NCBI GenBank assembly: GCA_019084405.1
Contig: JAHRFX010000063.1
Location: 1-27,324 of the forward strand
Direction: 5' to 3'
DNA from: Methanobacterium sp.
Lineage (GTDB): Archaea; Methanobacteriota; Methanobacteria; Methanobacteriales; Methanobacteriaceae
Length of the DNA: 27,324 nucleotides
Position 1 is the stretch's first letter; every line of letters begins with the position of its first letter. The notes under the pieces are model-generated. The model made no database searches. It was not told the origin of the DNA and saw only the letters and a program-made list of their open reading frames with translations. The position numbers and the translations under genes are program-made. Shown here piece after piece: positions 1-6,970 of the stretch.

Positions 1-230
1 ATTATGAAATTTAGCCACGTTTGGAAAAAATCAGCTCTCATCAGAATGAACATTCACACTCCAGCCGAACGCCTATATTTCGTGGCACATACTATACACA
101 GCACTACTATTTCCACAAACATAATAGAAAATATTGCAAAATCGATGTAGATGAAATATCATTAAATTATAAAAAGAGAGGGTAATAAATTTAGATTAAA
201 TGCAGGAAAAATCGAAAACCACAATTAAAA
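1..230. other. Non-coding or unresolved flank
   Basis: No gene can be supported here. A plus-strand reading frame is open from the window edge to a TAG at about 148-150 (about 49 residues), but it has no recognisable motif and no visible start signal. It could be the tail of a gene beginning outside the window, or chance. Confidence 0.3.
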
Positions 231-315
231 CGCCGGGGACGGGATTTGAACCCGCGAGATCCGAAGGATCATTGGCTTAGCAGGCCAACGCCGTACCAGA
301 CTGGGCCACCCCGGC
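231..315 (-). tRNA. tRNA-Ser (anticodon GCT)
   Basis: On the minus strand the acceptor arms GCCGGGG and CCCCGGC pair perfectly, followed by discriminator G. The anticodon stem TTGGC/GCCAA encloses loop CTGCTAA, giving anticodon GCT, which reads AGC/AGU serine codons. A long variable arm (GATCC-TTC-GGATC) makes it a class II tRNA, as expected for serine, and the T-loop GGTTCAAATCC is canonical. Length is 85 nt. The 3' CCA is not encoded and must be added by CCA-adding enzyme. No intron is seen. A T-run follows the 3' end. Confidence 0.97.
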
Positions 316-330
316 ATGAAATACTTATTC

Positions 331-345
331 TTATTTTAAACTAAA
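331..345 (-). promoter_or_regulatory. Putative TATA box for tRNA-Ser
   Basis: Minus-strand sequence AGTTTAAAATAA lies about 20-27 nt before the tRNA 5' end, the normal position of an archaeal TATA box. This is a position-based inference in an AT-rich background. Confidence 0.45.
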
Positions 346-456
346 AAAAGGGTAATTTAGACTTTTGATTGTACTCAGTTATAAATGTTTCTTATGTCCT
401 GTTTTTTAAAAATTATAACCCGTTTTTATACAATTATTTAAGGAAAGTTTTAAAAA

Positions 457-770
457 GGGCGTGTTCAAGAGTGGACACACCTTCCAGTTACCGGTGATCT
501 AAAAATCCAACTCCGCCCCGTTGCTCCGCAAGCATCAGTTGTTCACAGTAGAGCTGCTCCTTTCCAGGCCTGACCCGTTCCCATGATTAAATCAGTTTAT
601 CTCCGCCCTCCAGCTGAGACCCTGATACCACTAATCCTGCAGGACGTGGTTTCTACATTGAATTTTAAGGCCGGCAAATAGTTAATATGCCGCCTCTTGA
701 ACTTCAACTGCACCATATAGGGGATATGTGCTAATAGAGGACCCCTAACCCTCCAGTCTAGCCCGCACTT
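457..770 (-). ncRNA. ffs: Archaeal SRP RNA (7S RNA)
   Basis: The signal recognition particle RNA scaffolds SRP19 and SRP54 for co-translational membrane targeting. On the minus strand the 5' part carries the Alu-domain-like stretch with GGAGGGTTAGGGGTCCTC, and the centre (about 553-580) carries the SRP54-binding helix 8 signature GTCAGGCCTGGAAAGGAGCA with its GGAA-type tetraloop and the conserved asymmetric loop. Total length of about 310 nt fits archaeal 7S RNA. The 3' end ACACGCCC runs straight into TTTTT at 452-456, a plausible terminator. Ends are approximate, set from the TATA box upstream and the T-run downstream. A covariance-model search for archaeal SRP RNA would fix the boundaries. 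Confidence 0.93.
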
Positions 771-785
771 ATATTAATTTTAATA

Positions 786-793
786 GTATTTAA
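786..793 (-). promoter_or_regulatory. TATA box for SRP RNA
   Basis: Minus-strand TTAAATAC is centred about 20-25 nt before the inferred 5' end of the SRP RNA near 769. The spacing fits an archaeal TBP site. Confidence 0.5.
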
Positions 794-1021
794 GCTTACT
801 GTTTAAGTAATTTCAAAAACCCCCAAGTTTTTGACAGTTTCTAAAATAGTCCGACACAGGATTAATTTAACAGTATATCCTCCAATTTAATGCAAAACAT
901 ATTAGCCGTAGTAAATACCAGTAAACTGGTAAAAAAAGCAGGATGGTGATTTATGTAAAATTTAAATAAATTTCATGCACCTTAATTGGATAAAAAAAGT
1001 TTTAATTAAATCCTATACTCA

Positions 1022-1056
1022 CAAAAAAAAAAACCAAGTTTGGAAAAAAAATAAAA
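1022..1056 (-). terminator. T-tract terminator after the CBS gene
   Basis: Downstream of the CBS gene the minus strand reads a run of eight T, then CCAAACTTGG (4-bp stem, 2-nt loop), then a run of about twelve T. Archaeal RNA polymerase terminates at T-tracts, so this is the probable 3' end of the pgk2-CBS transcript. Confidence 0.6.
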
Positions 1057-1065
1057 CAAGATTAA

Positions 1066-1470
1066 TCATAAATCAGTTTTAAGAGCTTTTATTATGTCTC
1101 CATCAGACAATATTCCTTTTATTTCTCCATCCTCAATAACCACCAGTTGATTTACTATACCTCCTTCTGAGCCATGCTCCTTCATCTTATTTACTGCCGA
1201 GGAAAGATCATCATCAGGTTGGGCACATGCCACATCCAGTACCATAACTTTTTCTACCGTGGTTCCCAGTTCATAGTTATCCAGAACCAGGTTATGGCCT
1301 AAATCAGAAGCAGTGACAATACCCAGTAATTTTTTATCCTGGACGACTGGTAGGGCACTAATTTTGTATTTCATTAATTTTTCAAAAGCAAATACCACAT
1401 CTTCTTCTGGTGAAACACTGATAACATCACTGGTCATTATTTCTTTAACTTTTAGGTTTTTCAACACCAT
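1066..1470 (-). CDS. CBS-domain protein (tandem pair)
   Basis: A 134-residue protein made almost entirely of two CBS domains, roughly residues 5-60 and 70-132, which form one Bateman module. The repeat signatures LKVKEIMTSDVISVSPEEDV, ALPVVQDKKLLGIVTASDLG and GIVNQLVVIEDGEIKGILSDGDI are visible. Stand-alone CBS pairs bind adenine nucleotides or S-adenosyl ligands and usually act as sensors for a partner. The start overlaps the end of the 2-phosphoglycerate kinase gene by 26 nt, so it is very likely co-translated with that kinase and might regulate it; this is inference from overlap only. No catalytic domain is attached. A terminator-like T-tract follows. Family assignment is firm, the ligand is unknown. 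Confidence 0.9.
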   Translation of the reverse strand: MVLKNLKVKEIMTSDVISVSPEEDVVFAFEKLMKYKISALPVVQDKKLLGIVTASDLGHNLVLDNYELGTTVEKVMVLDVACAQPDDDLSSAVNKMKEHGSEGGIVNQLVVIEDGEIKGILSDGDIIKALKTDL

Positions 1471-2362
1471 TTACACCCCCATTGGTTTTTGTAAGAGATT
1501 TAATAATAGAATCAATGGTGGTGACTACATCAATATTTTCAATCACCGGTACATTGAACTTATTAGCCTGACTTTCAAAGTATTTATGAGTTTTCCTTAT
1601 GGCCCGGAAATAACTCATGTATCTTTTTAATGGTCTTCTGGCCCACATTTGCCTGCAACGAGAATAGAATCTCCCCTTGTGCACATTTTCATCAGAAACT
1701 GTAAGTATAAACATGGCCACGTTTTCCTTATTAACCAGGTCTTCTCTAATAAAGCCCGGTACAATATGAACGCCTTCGATTACGATACTGATACCTTCTT
1801 TCAGGGCTCTTTCAATTACTGCTTCTATACCGATACTAACGGTATCCACATGATCTCTAAATCCAATAAGGACTTCATCAAATTCAGGAGGTGGTGGTAT
1901 TCGTAAAGACCTGTAAGCAGTATAACTTGACTCGTATATGGTAGGTACTAGCTCTTTACCTACTATTTTACGCATTACTTCACGGATCATATCCGTACTG
2001 ATCATATTCCGGATACCCAGACGGTTGGCCACTTCAAATGCTATGGATGAAGTACCCACCCCTGATGCTCCCCCAATTAGAATAATTAATGGTTCTTTGC
2101 ATTTTCTTATTCTTCGCCAGGCCACGTATTTTTCTGCAATTTCTTCATTCTCTTCTCTTAATTTTTCACAGACTATGCGTATCATTTCATCAATGGTGAT
2201 GACTTCAACTTTTTCTGCTTTAAGGTGAGCCTCAATCTGAGAAGCGAAAGTATGGGCTTTGTTTGGATCCATTTCAGCTCTGGTTAAAGATCTAGCCAGA
2301 ACACCCTTAGAAAAAGGTTCTGTATATTTTTTTCCACTTACTTCTCCTTGAACCATTATCAT
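1445..2362 (-). CDS. pgk2: 2-phosphoglycerate kinase (cyclic 2,3-diphosphoglycerate synthesis)
   Basis: A 305-residue protein matching the archaeal 2-phosphoglycerate kinase family, which phosphorylates 2-phosphoglycerate to 2,3-bisphosphoglycerate, the precursor of the compatible solute and phosphagen cyclic 2,3-diphosphoglycerate found in Methanobacteriales. Residues about 10-75 look like an ATP-cone regulatory domain (FSKGVLARSLTRAEMD). The kinase domain follows, with P-loop LIGGASGVGTSS at about residues 95-106 and a STDMIREVMR segment typical of this family. Length equals the usual ~300 residues. The start at 2362 is preferred because AGGTGA lies 6 nt upstream; an ATG two codons in is also possible. 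The 3' end overlaps the CBS gene by 26 nt. Cytoplasmic. Confidence 0.92.
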   Translation of the reverse strand: MIMVQGEVSGKKYTEPFSKGVLARSLTRAEMDPNKAHTFASQIEAHLKAEKVEVITIDEMIRIVCEKLREENEEIAEKYVAWRRIRKCKEPLIILIGGASGVGTSSIAFEVANRLGIRNMISTDMIREVMRKIVGKELVPTIYESSYTAYRSLRIPPPPEFDEVLIGFRDHVDTVSIGIEAVIERALKEGISIVIEGVHIVPGFIREDLVNKENVAMFILTVSDENVHKGRFYSRCRQMWARRPLKRYMSYFRAIRKTHKYFESQANKFNVPVIENIDVVTTIDSIIKSLTKTNGGVNGVEKPKS

Positions 2363-2462
2363 AGCTTTTCACCTGAAAGACATTAACTGCAGATTAAAGA
2401 TAGTATATACAGTATAATATAGTTTTCATAAAATATGGTGAATTAGATTAAGATCATGCCCC

Positions 2463-2479
2463 GGGTATAAACCATACCC
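2463..2479 (-). other. Intergenic hairpin
   Basis: GGGTAT and ATACCC form a perfect 6-bp stem around a 5-nt loop between the metallophosphoesterase stop and the pgk2 promoter region. It has no long T-run after it, so it may be an mRNA 3'-end structure rather than a terminator. Confidence 0.35.
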
Positions 2480-2488
2480 CGTTTAAAA

Positions 2489-3169
2489 TTATAGCTTTAT
2501 GATTTTAGAATTTATTGCATATCTTCCATTTTCGAGTTCTTCATCTCCAATATTAATCAGACATGCCGAACCATTGGATAGTTGGCCGGGATTAACCACT
2601 ATGGTTTTATCAATAGTATCCACTGATTGGGCTTCATGGATATGTCCACAGATATTCAAGTCAGGTTTATATTCTTCTATAATCTTTCTGATGCTCTTAC
2701 TTCCTACATGTTCACCGGTGAATAGTTTATCGGCCCGGGTGTTGTAGGGCGGGGCATGAGTAATGAGAATTTTAACATCCTGATCCTTCATCTGTAACAT
2801 GAGTTTGTCCAGTTCCTGGTATATTTCCACTTCCCCGAATTCAATAGGTGTATCAAAAGGAGTGGGATTAGAACCTCCAAATCCGCAAATTCCTATATTT
2901 TTCAGGGATATATTTTTTCCATGGACATTTAGTGCCTTACAATTTTCCAGGCAAACATATATCCCCTGAGGATCACAGTTTCCCGGAATAGCTATCAGTG
3001 GTATTTTATAGGATCCCAGTTGATTTAACAAATCCTGGGCCAGTTCAGGTGGCCCGAAGTGAGTTATATCCCCGGACATAACAATCAAATCAATCTTATT
3101 TTTTTTAAGATAGTTATCCAATTCAGGATGGATCTTTCCATGAAGGTCACTAATAGCAAGTATTTTCAT
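2489..3169 (-). CDS. Calcineurin-like metallophosphoesterase
   Basis: About 226 residues of the calcineurin-like phosphoesterase superfamily (YfcE/MJ0936-related group). The dimetal-site motifs appear in order: DLHG near the N-terminus (residues 8-11), SGDITH, PGNCDP, ITHAPP and CGHIHE. These ligate two divalent metals and would support phosphodiesterase or phosphatase activity; the substrate cannot be told. A longer reading beginning at a TTG at 3181 is possible, but ATG 3169 is preferred because GGTG lies 6 nt before it and the protein then begins MKILAISDLHG, as in homologues. It sits 43 nt downstream of a DUF2096-like gene and is probably part of the same minus-strand transcript. No signal peptide. 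Confidence 0.88.
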   Translation of the reverse strand: MKILAISDLHGKIHPELDNYLKKNKIDLIVMSGDITHFGPPELAQDLLNQLGSYKIPLIAIPGNCDPQGIYVCLENCKALNVHGKNISLKNIGICGFGGSNPTPFDTPIEFGEVEIYQELDKLMLQMKDQDVKILITHAPPYNTRADKLFTGEHVGSKSIRKIIEEYKPDLNICGHIHEAQSVDTIDKTIVVNPGQLSNGSACLINIGDEELENGRYAINSKIIKL

Positions 3170-3212
3170 AATAAACACCAAAATTTAGCTTAAAATGATA
3201 AAGTTAAGTTGA

Positions 3213-3743
3213 TTAATAATCCTTAAAAAAAGAACCTATTTTTTTAAGTCCGTTTTTGACATTATCCCCATGTCCATAGATGGCAATAACATTATCTTCC
3301 ACGAATTCTATGATTAGATTATTATCTTCTGCAATATCCTGAACTCTTTCTTCAGCAAGAGGTTCTTTTAAGGTAACTCGAGCTGCATTAAAACCAGGTG
3401 GGGCTCCTACCATAAATCGAGATTTGGTTTTGCTGGTTTTATATATTTCTTCCCCCTGGGAAACTTTTTTGAGTTTTTCCAGCCATTCACCATAGTATTC
3501 TTCAGAAACATCCTGGGCCAGACTCAATAATGGGTCCTGAATGGAATTTGTAGAATCATTTATCCTCTTTAGTTCCTTCATCATATCCGGATGTGTTGTA
3601 TCTGCTTTATAAAAATTAATAGAGGTCCTTAAAAGTCTCATGTTCTCATTTATAGAAGTGGGAACATCAATACCCTTATTTTTAAGGTCAGTTAAAAGAT
3701 CAACCAGAACCAGCCAGGTTTGTTCTACCACTAAGCTGCTCAT
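3213..3743 (-). CDS. DUF2096-like methanogen protein
   Basis: A 176-residue protein of unknown function that I associate, from memory, with the archaeal DUF2096 family. The N-terminal ~100 residues are predicted mostly helical (QTWLVLVDLLTDLKNKG, then amphipathic helices). A motif-rich stretch FMVGAPPGFNAARVTL follows at about 111-126, and the C-terminal ~50 residues alternate short strands and helices. There are no cysteines, no membrane segments and no catalytic signature I can name. Its ATG overlaps the stop of the upstream 88-residue gene in an ATGA, so the two are translationally coupled. Both follow hdrB in the same direction, after a T-tract, which makes a methanogenesis-related role possible but unproven. 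Confidence 0.65.
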   Translation of the reverse strand: MSSLVVEQTWLVLVDLLTDLKNKGIDVPTSINENMRLLRTSINFYKADTTHPDMMKELKRINDSTNSIQDPLLSLAQDVSEEYYGEWLEKLKKVSQGEEIYKTSKTKSRFMVGAPPGFNAARVTLKEPLAEERVQDIAEDNNLIIEFVEDNVIAIYGHGDNVKNGLKKIGSFFKDY

Positions 3744-4006
3744 AAATGTCCTTCCAGTATCTTTAAACTAGTATGGTTAATTTTAGCATCTGCCAATTTT
3801 AATTCATCCTTAATTTCCTGGATATTATTATAGGCTTTTAAGAATAACACATGATAGCTCTCTGTGCCCTGGATGGCCAGAACGGCAATTTCATCATGAT
3901 CTTCAATATCTCTTTTCTCAAGAGAGGCTTTATATTGCACAAAAGAGCTGTATTCTTCCGGCAAATCTTTCAAATTAAATATACCTGCAAGAGTTGCTAT
4001 AAACAA
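3740..4006 (-). CDS. Small conserved-looking protein of unknown function downstream of hdrB
   Basis: An 88-residue protein I do not recognise. It starts with TTG at 4006; this start is chosen because a strong GGGGTGG site lies about 5 nt upstream and there is no in-frame ATG nearby. The sequence is mixed alpha/beta with a strand-like EIAVLAIQGTESYHVLFLKA centre (residues 39-58) and an N-terminal FIATLAGIFNLKDL. No cysteine clusters or membrane spans. Its stop overlaps the next gene (DUF2096-like) as ATGA. Position directly downstream of hdrB suggests co-regulation with heterodisulfide reductase, although a T-rich tract separates them. Confidence 0.7.
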   Translation of the reverse strand: MFIATLAGIFNLKDLPEEYSSFVQYKASLEKRDIEDHDEIAVLAIQGTESYHVLFLKAYNNIQEIKDELKLADAKINHTSLKILEGHL

Positions 4007-4019
4007 AAAACCACCCCTT

Positions 4020-4074
4020 ATATATTTTAAAAAAAAAATTTATTTAAAAAATAAAGGTAGGAGAATTATTCTCC
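4020..4074 (-). terminator. Hairpin plus T-tracts at the end of hdrB
   Basis: The minus strand has a perfect stem GGAGAA/TTCTCC with a 3-nt loop at 4060-4074, spanning the hdrB stop codon. It is followed by tracts of six and ten T. This looks like a full or partial terminator separating hdrCB from the downstream small genes. Confidence 0.6.
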
Positions 4075-4980
4075 TCCAGTGATTACATCTAACTCTGAGA
4101 GGTCCATGCATTTTTTGATTGCATCGTCAGTACATATCTGGTGTGTGTCCAGAGTTAATTCGTCACCAGCTAATCCCATGGCCAGACCTAATAGTTGAGC
4201 TAAATGGAAAACAGGTATATCGAAATCTTCGCCTATTTTATTTTTAATCTCAATTTGTCCCACATCAAATTGTAAGTGACAGAACGGACAAACATTGACT
4301 ATAGCGTCTACACCTGCTTCTTTCATATTGGTTAGTTTTTCTCTGGTGAAATCCAGGGCAACATCCAGGTCCCGGGATCTTACTCCTCCACCAGCACCGC
4401 AGCACATCATCTTGTCCTTGTATGGAACAGATTTTGCACCGGTTGCTTCAACTAATTCATCTAGAATGGTAGGTTTTTCCGGGTTGTCGATTTTGATTTC
4501 TTCACTTGGCTTGAGGAAGTGGCAACCATAGTGTACAGCTACATTTAAGTTTAATGGCTGGTCAACTAATTCTGAGAGTTTTTCCAATCCTACCTCATTG
4601 TAGAGCACTTCTGCAAAGTGTCTTACATTGATGTCACCTTTGAATTCCCTATCAGTTTCAGCGAGGATGGTGTTAATCTTGTCTTTCATTTCCTCGTCTT
4701 CTTTTAACATGTGGTTGGTTTCAAAGAGTGAACCAAAACAACCATTACATTCAGTCATGATGTCTGCACCAATGTCTTCTGCAATGGTAATGTTTCTAGC
4801 TGCAATGGCAGCCCAGGTAGTTTTATCAAAGGAACCAAATACACCAGGAGCAGGGCAGCAAGATGCGCCTTCCATGTCCTTTAAGTCAATGTCCAATTTA
4901 TCAAATAATATACGAGTAGCTTTTTCAATACCAGGGTATCGGTTATTCATGATACATCCTAAGAAGTATGCGATTTCCAT
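4066..4980 (-). CDS. hdrB: CoB--CoM heterodisulfide reductase subunit B
   Basis: HdrB, 304 residues, holds the active site that splits the CoM-S-S-CoB heterodisulfide using electrons passed from HdrA through HdrC. Two CCG domains are complete: C9, C41-C42, C78, C81 and C153, C193-C194, C231, C234. Each set supplies ligands for one of the two non-cubane [4Fe-4S] clusters characteristic of HdrB, so all expected cysteines are present. Length is normal for the soluble HdrABC type. The start is fixed by a strong GGAGGATC site 4 nt upstream. It is 22 nt downstream of hdrC and shares its promoter. hdrA is not in the window, consistent with the split arrangement in Methanobacteriales. Cytoplasmic. 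Confidence 0.97.
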   Translation of the reverse strand: MEIAYFLGCIMNNRYPGIEKATRILFDKLDIDLKDMEGASCCPAPGVFGSFDKTTWAAIAARNITIAEDIGADIMTECNGCFGSLFETNHMLKEDEEMKDKINTILAETDREFKGDINVRHFAEVLYNEVGLEKLSELVDQPLNLNVAVHYGCHFLKPSEEIKIDNPEKPTILDELVEATGAKSVPYKDKMMCCGAGGGVRSRDLDVALDFTREKLTNMKEAGVDAIVNVCPFCHLQFDVGQIEIKNKIGEDFDIPVFHLAQLLGLAMGLAGDELTLDTHQICTDDAIKKCMDLSELDVITGGE

Positions 4981-5002
4981 TTTTGATCCTCCTTAAGGTT
5001 AT

Positions 5003-5926
5003 TTATTCTAGTTCTCCGGTTTCCCAATTGTATCCAATTAAGGAATCGAATCCAGTTGCTTTTAATATGGTTTGAACTTCTTCTAATGCTCCAGGGAACT
5101 GGTGAGTGGTTGGTGGTAGTTCTCCCAGACCTACTCTTTTTCTTAATTCCATGGTTGCATCGTTAATAGGAACTCCATGACCGGTTTTAATTACAAATGA
5201 TCCAGTCATTTTGTGAGCAGGTGCCATAAATCCAGCCTGGGCGGCATGGTTACGGGCCAGCTTGACCACATCAACAATTTTTATTTTTCGAGGGCATCTT
5301 TCCTGACAGGCATAGCAGGTGGTACACATCCATAAATCAGGATCAGACATTACTTCGTCTTTTAGTCCTATGTTGGTTTTTCTAATAATCTGCCTGACAC
5401 GGTAAGGAGTTCTCCTTCCGGAAGGACAGGAACCAGTACAGGTACCACACTGGAAACAGTATTCTAAACTTTCTCCTCCAGCTTCTTTGATTTCCTTGGA
5501 AAATTCTTTATCGATATCTTTTTTTGTTAATAAATTTTCATCTCGGTTAAGTAGAGTCATCTTCTCACTCCTTTCCAGTTTTGGTTTTTCATCAGTTACA
5601 TTTTGGGGTTCGAGTTCAGCTTCAGAGGTTTCTTCAGTTTCTTCCACACTTTCCACTTCATCTGCAGGTTTTTCAGCTAATTCCTCTTTTGGAGAAGAAC
5701 TATCCTCTGCAGTTTTAGTTTCAGGAGTTTCAGTAGCTTTTACTTCTTCCACCTTTTCAGGAACTTCATCCTTTTTGGTGGAAACTTCAGCCGCTTCAGG
5801 AGTTTTATCCTTAGCGACTTTAGAAGTATTAGAAACTTTAGATTCAGGAGATTCTGTTTTTTTCTCCTCAGTTGACTCTTCTTTTTCCCCACTTAAGAAG
5901 TTTTTAAGGCGTTTTAATACAGACAT
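5003..5926 (-). CDS. hdrC: CoB--CoM heterodisulfide reductase subunit C with long N-terminal extension
   Basis: HdrC relays electrons from HdrA to HdrB through two [4Fe-4S] cubanes. Counting from an internal methionine at 5560, the core is 185 residues, the usual HdrC length, with ferredoxin motifs C35-C38-C41-C45 and C79-C82-C85-C89. Ahead of it the frame stays open for 122 residues (5561-5926) rich in Glu, Lys, Ser, Thr and Pro, beginning MSVLKRLKNFLSGEKEE. This extension is absent from ordinary HdrC as I know it. ATG 5926 has AGGTG upstream and is preferred over 5950; the internal ATG 5560 has an even better site (GGAGTGA, 5 nt spacing), so a short form is likely made as well or instead. 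It is 22 nt upstream of hdrB. Confidence 0.93.
   Translation of the reverse strand: MSVLKRLKNFLSGEKEESTEEKKTESPESKVSNTSKVAKDKTPEAAEVSTKKDEVPEKVEEVKATETPETKTAEDSSSPKEELAEKPADEVESVEETEETSEAELEPQNVTDEKPKLERSEKMTLLNRDENLLTKKDIDKEFSKEIKEAGGESLEYCFQCGTCTGSCPSGRRTPYRVRQIIRKTNIGLKDEVMSDPDLWMCTTCYACQERCPRKIKIVDVVKLARNHAAQAGFMAPAHKMTGSFVIKTGHGVPINDATMELRKRVGLGELPPTTHQFPGALEEVQTILKATGFDSLIGYNWETGELE
5558..5573 (-). promoter_or_regulatory. Internal ribosome binding site and start in hdrC
   Basis: The minus strand reads GGAGTGAGAAGATG, a near-perfect Shine-Dalgarno sequence 5 nt before the ATG that opens the classical 185-residue HdrC. In the long frame these bases encode the residues just before that methionine. 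It decides between one long and two nested HdrC products. Confidence 0.7.
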
Positions 5927-5951
5927 TATTTTCACACCTTGAAACATCACC

Positions 5952-5965
5952 GGTTTACATAAACC
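5952..5965. promoter_or_regulatory. Inverted repeat in the hdrC 5' leader
   Basis: GGTTTA-CA-TAAACC is a perfect 6-bp inverted repeat with a 2-nt spacer, placed between the inferred transcription start (about 5977) and the hdrC start codon. It could be a repressor operator or a small leader hairpin. No regulator is identifiable. Confidence 0.35.
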
Positions 5966-5999
5966 TCAGATTCTCTTATTAGACTGTACTTTAAGTAGG

Positions 6000-6008
6000 T
6001 ATATAAAG
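6000..6008 (-). promoter_or_regulatory. TATA box for hdrCB
   Basis: Minus-strand CTTTATATACC is a close match to the archaeal TATA consensus TTTATATA. Transcription would begin about 25 nt downstream, near 5977, giving a leader of about 50 nt before ATG 5926. Confidence 0.7.
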
Positions 6009-6130
6009 GTTGTGAAAATTTTGCATAGTGTAAGGTTTTAGGTTACACTTGTTGATTTTTCCCATCAAAAATTTAGATATAAATTTAGATATTATCTTCT
6101 CAAATTTTAATTAAGAATTTTAATAAGATT

Positions 6131-6140
6131 TATTATATAA
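6131..6140 (+). promoter_or_regulatory. TATA box for the tRNA-ribosyltransferase-like gene
   Basis: TATTATATAA is centred about 28 nt before ATG 6164, with no Shine-Dalgarno sequence between them. The spacing suggests a leaderless or nearly leaderless transcript. Confidence 0.5.
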
Positions 6141-6163
6141 CTTAAAAAAGCCCATAATTTACC

Positions 6164-6916
6164 ATGGAAGTAGAACTTATGAAAAAAAGTATGTTGGAAA
6201 TAAAGATTCATGACGGGCCAGGTAGAGCAGGTATCTATGGTGAAATAACCACCCCTGCTGTTTTACCCCTGGAATCCATCTCACTTTGTGAAGACGAAGC
6301 CATGCCTTATGAAGTGCCCCGGAATCTGGCAAAATGGTCCGTGGAAGAAACATTAAAAAAGGCTGGTAATTGCGAAGGGGAATTTGCAGTAGTACATGGA
6401 TCAAAATATGTTGATTTGAGGATAGAATGTGCCAAAAGACTGGAAGAAATGGGTTATCGTGCTCTTGTGATAGCCAATTCTGATGAATTGCTACAAAGAC
6501 CCCGGGATCTGGTAAAGCTAGTAACCAGTTTAAGGGAAGCCGTGAGCCCTAACACCGCACTATGCCTGCCATTTGCAGATACTTCATTTTTACCATTGCT
6601 GGCATATATGGGTTTAGACCTATTTTCAGACTCGGTATGTGAATTTTATGGTTATTTAAATATCATAATGACACCCAGTGCCTCTTACAATCTTGAACAG
6701 TATCCCCTGATGGAATTAAATACTGAAGAACTGATAGAATATAATAAAAAAACCCTGGCCCTGGTTATAAAAGAAATTTATGAAAATATTAAAAATGGTA
6801 CCCTGCGTAACCTGGTGGAGCAGCGTTCCTGTTCATCCCCGGCTATTATGTCCACTCTAAGAATTTTAGATAAGGAGTATATATCATTTTTAGAAAAATA
6901 TACCCCCATCCATTGA
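6164..6916 (+). CDS. Archaeosine tRNA-ribosyltransferase-related protein (ArcS/TGT-like fold, partial set of domains)
   Basis: A 250-residue protein whose start, IHDGPGRAGIYGEITTPAVL followed by LP, resembles the N-terminal region of archaeal tRNA-guanine transglycosylase and archaeosine synthase (ArcS) relatives. Full TGT or ArcS proteins are about twice this length and carry PUA or other C-terminal tRNA-binding domains, which are missing here. The C-terminal third is helical, ending LDKEYISFLEKY. Two cysteines (CSS near residue 223, C at about 182) form no metal site. ATG 6164 is used because the TATA box implies a leaderless start; ATG 6179 is an alternative. Divergent from hdrCB, with its own promoter. 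It could be a subunit of a split ArcS or a diverged paralogue; the call rests on the N-terminal motif. Confidence 0.55.
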   Translation: MEVELMKKSMLEIKIHDGPGRAGIYGEITTPAVLPLESISLCEDEAMPYEVPRNLAKWSVEETLKKAGNCEGEFAVVHGSKYVDLRIECAKRLEEMGYRALVIANSDELLQRPRDLVKLVTSLREAVSPNTALCLPFADTSFLPLLAYMGLDLFSDSVCEFYGYLNIIMTPSASYNLEQYPLMELNTEELIEYNKKTLALVIKEIYENIKNGTLRNLVEQRSCSSPAIMSTLRILDKEYISFLEKYTPIH

Positions 6917-6970
6917 ACTATGTTTAAGATGAATAACGGAAATAAATTAACTGTGTTAACCTGAAACTAA

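Noticed and set aside
908..935. ACCAGT-AA-ACTGGT inverted repeat followed by an A-run
   Set aside because: A 6-bp palindrome in an AT-rich spacer with no gene end at the right distance; not enough to call a terminator or operator.
5561..5926. Separate gene fused upstream of hdrC
   Set aside because: The frame is continuous with hdrC with no stop before the internal ATG, so two separate genes would require termination that is not there; treated as an extension with an alternative start.
5487..5942. Plus-strand open frame antisense to hdrC (about 150 codons)
   Set aside because: Ser/Val-rich shadow of the repetitive low-complexity HdrC extension; no ribosome site or recognisable family.
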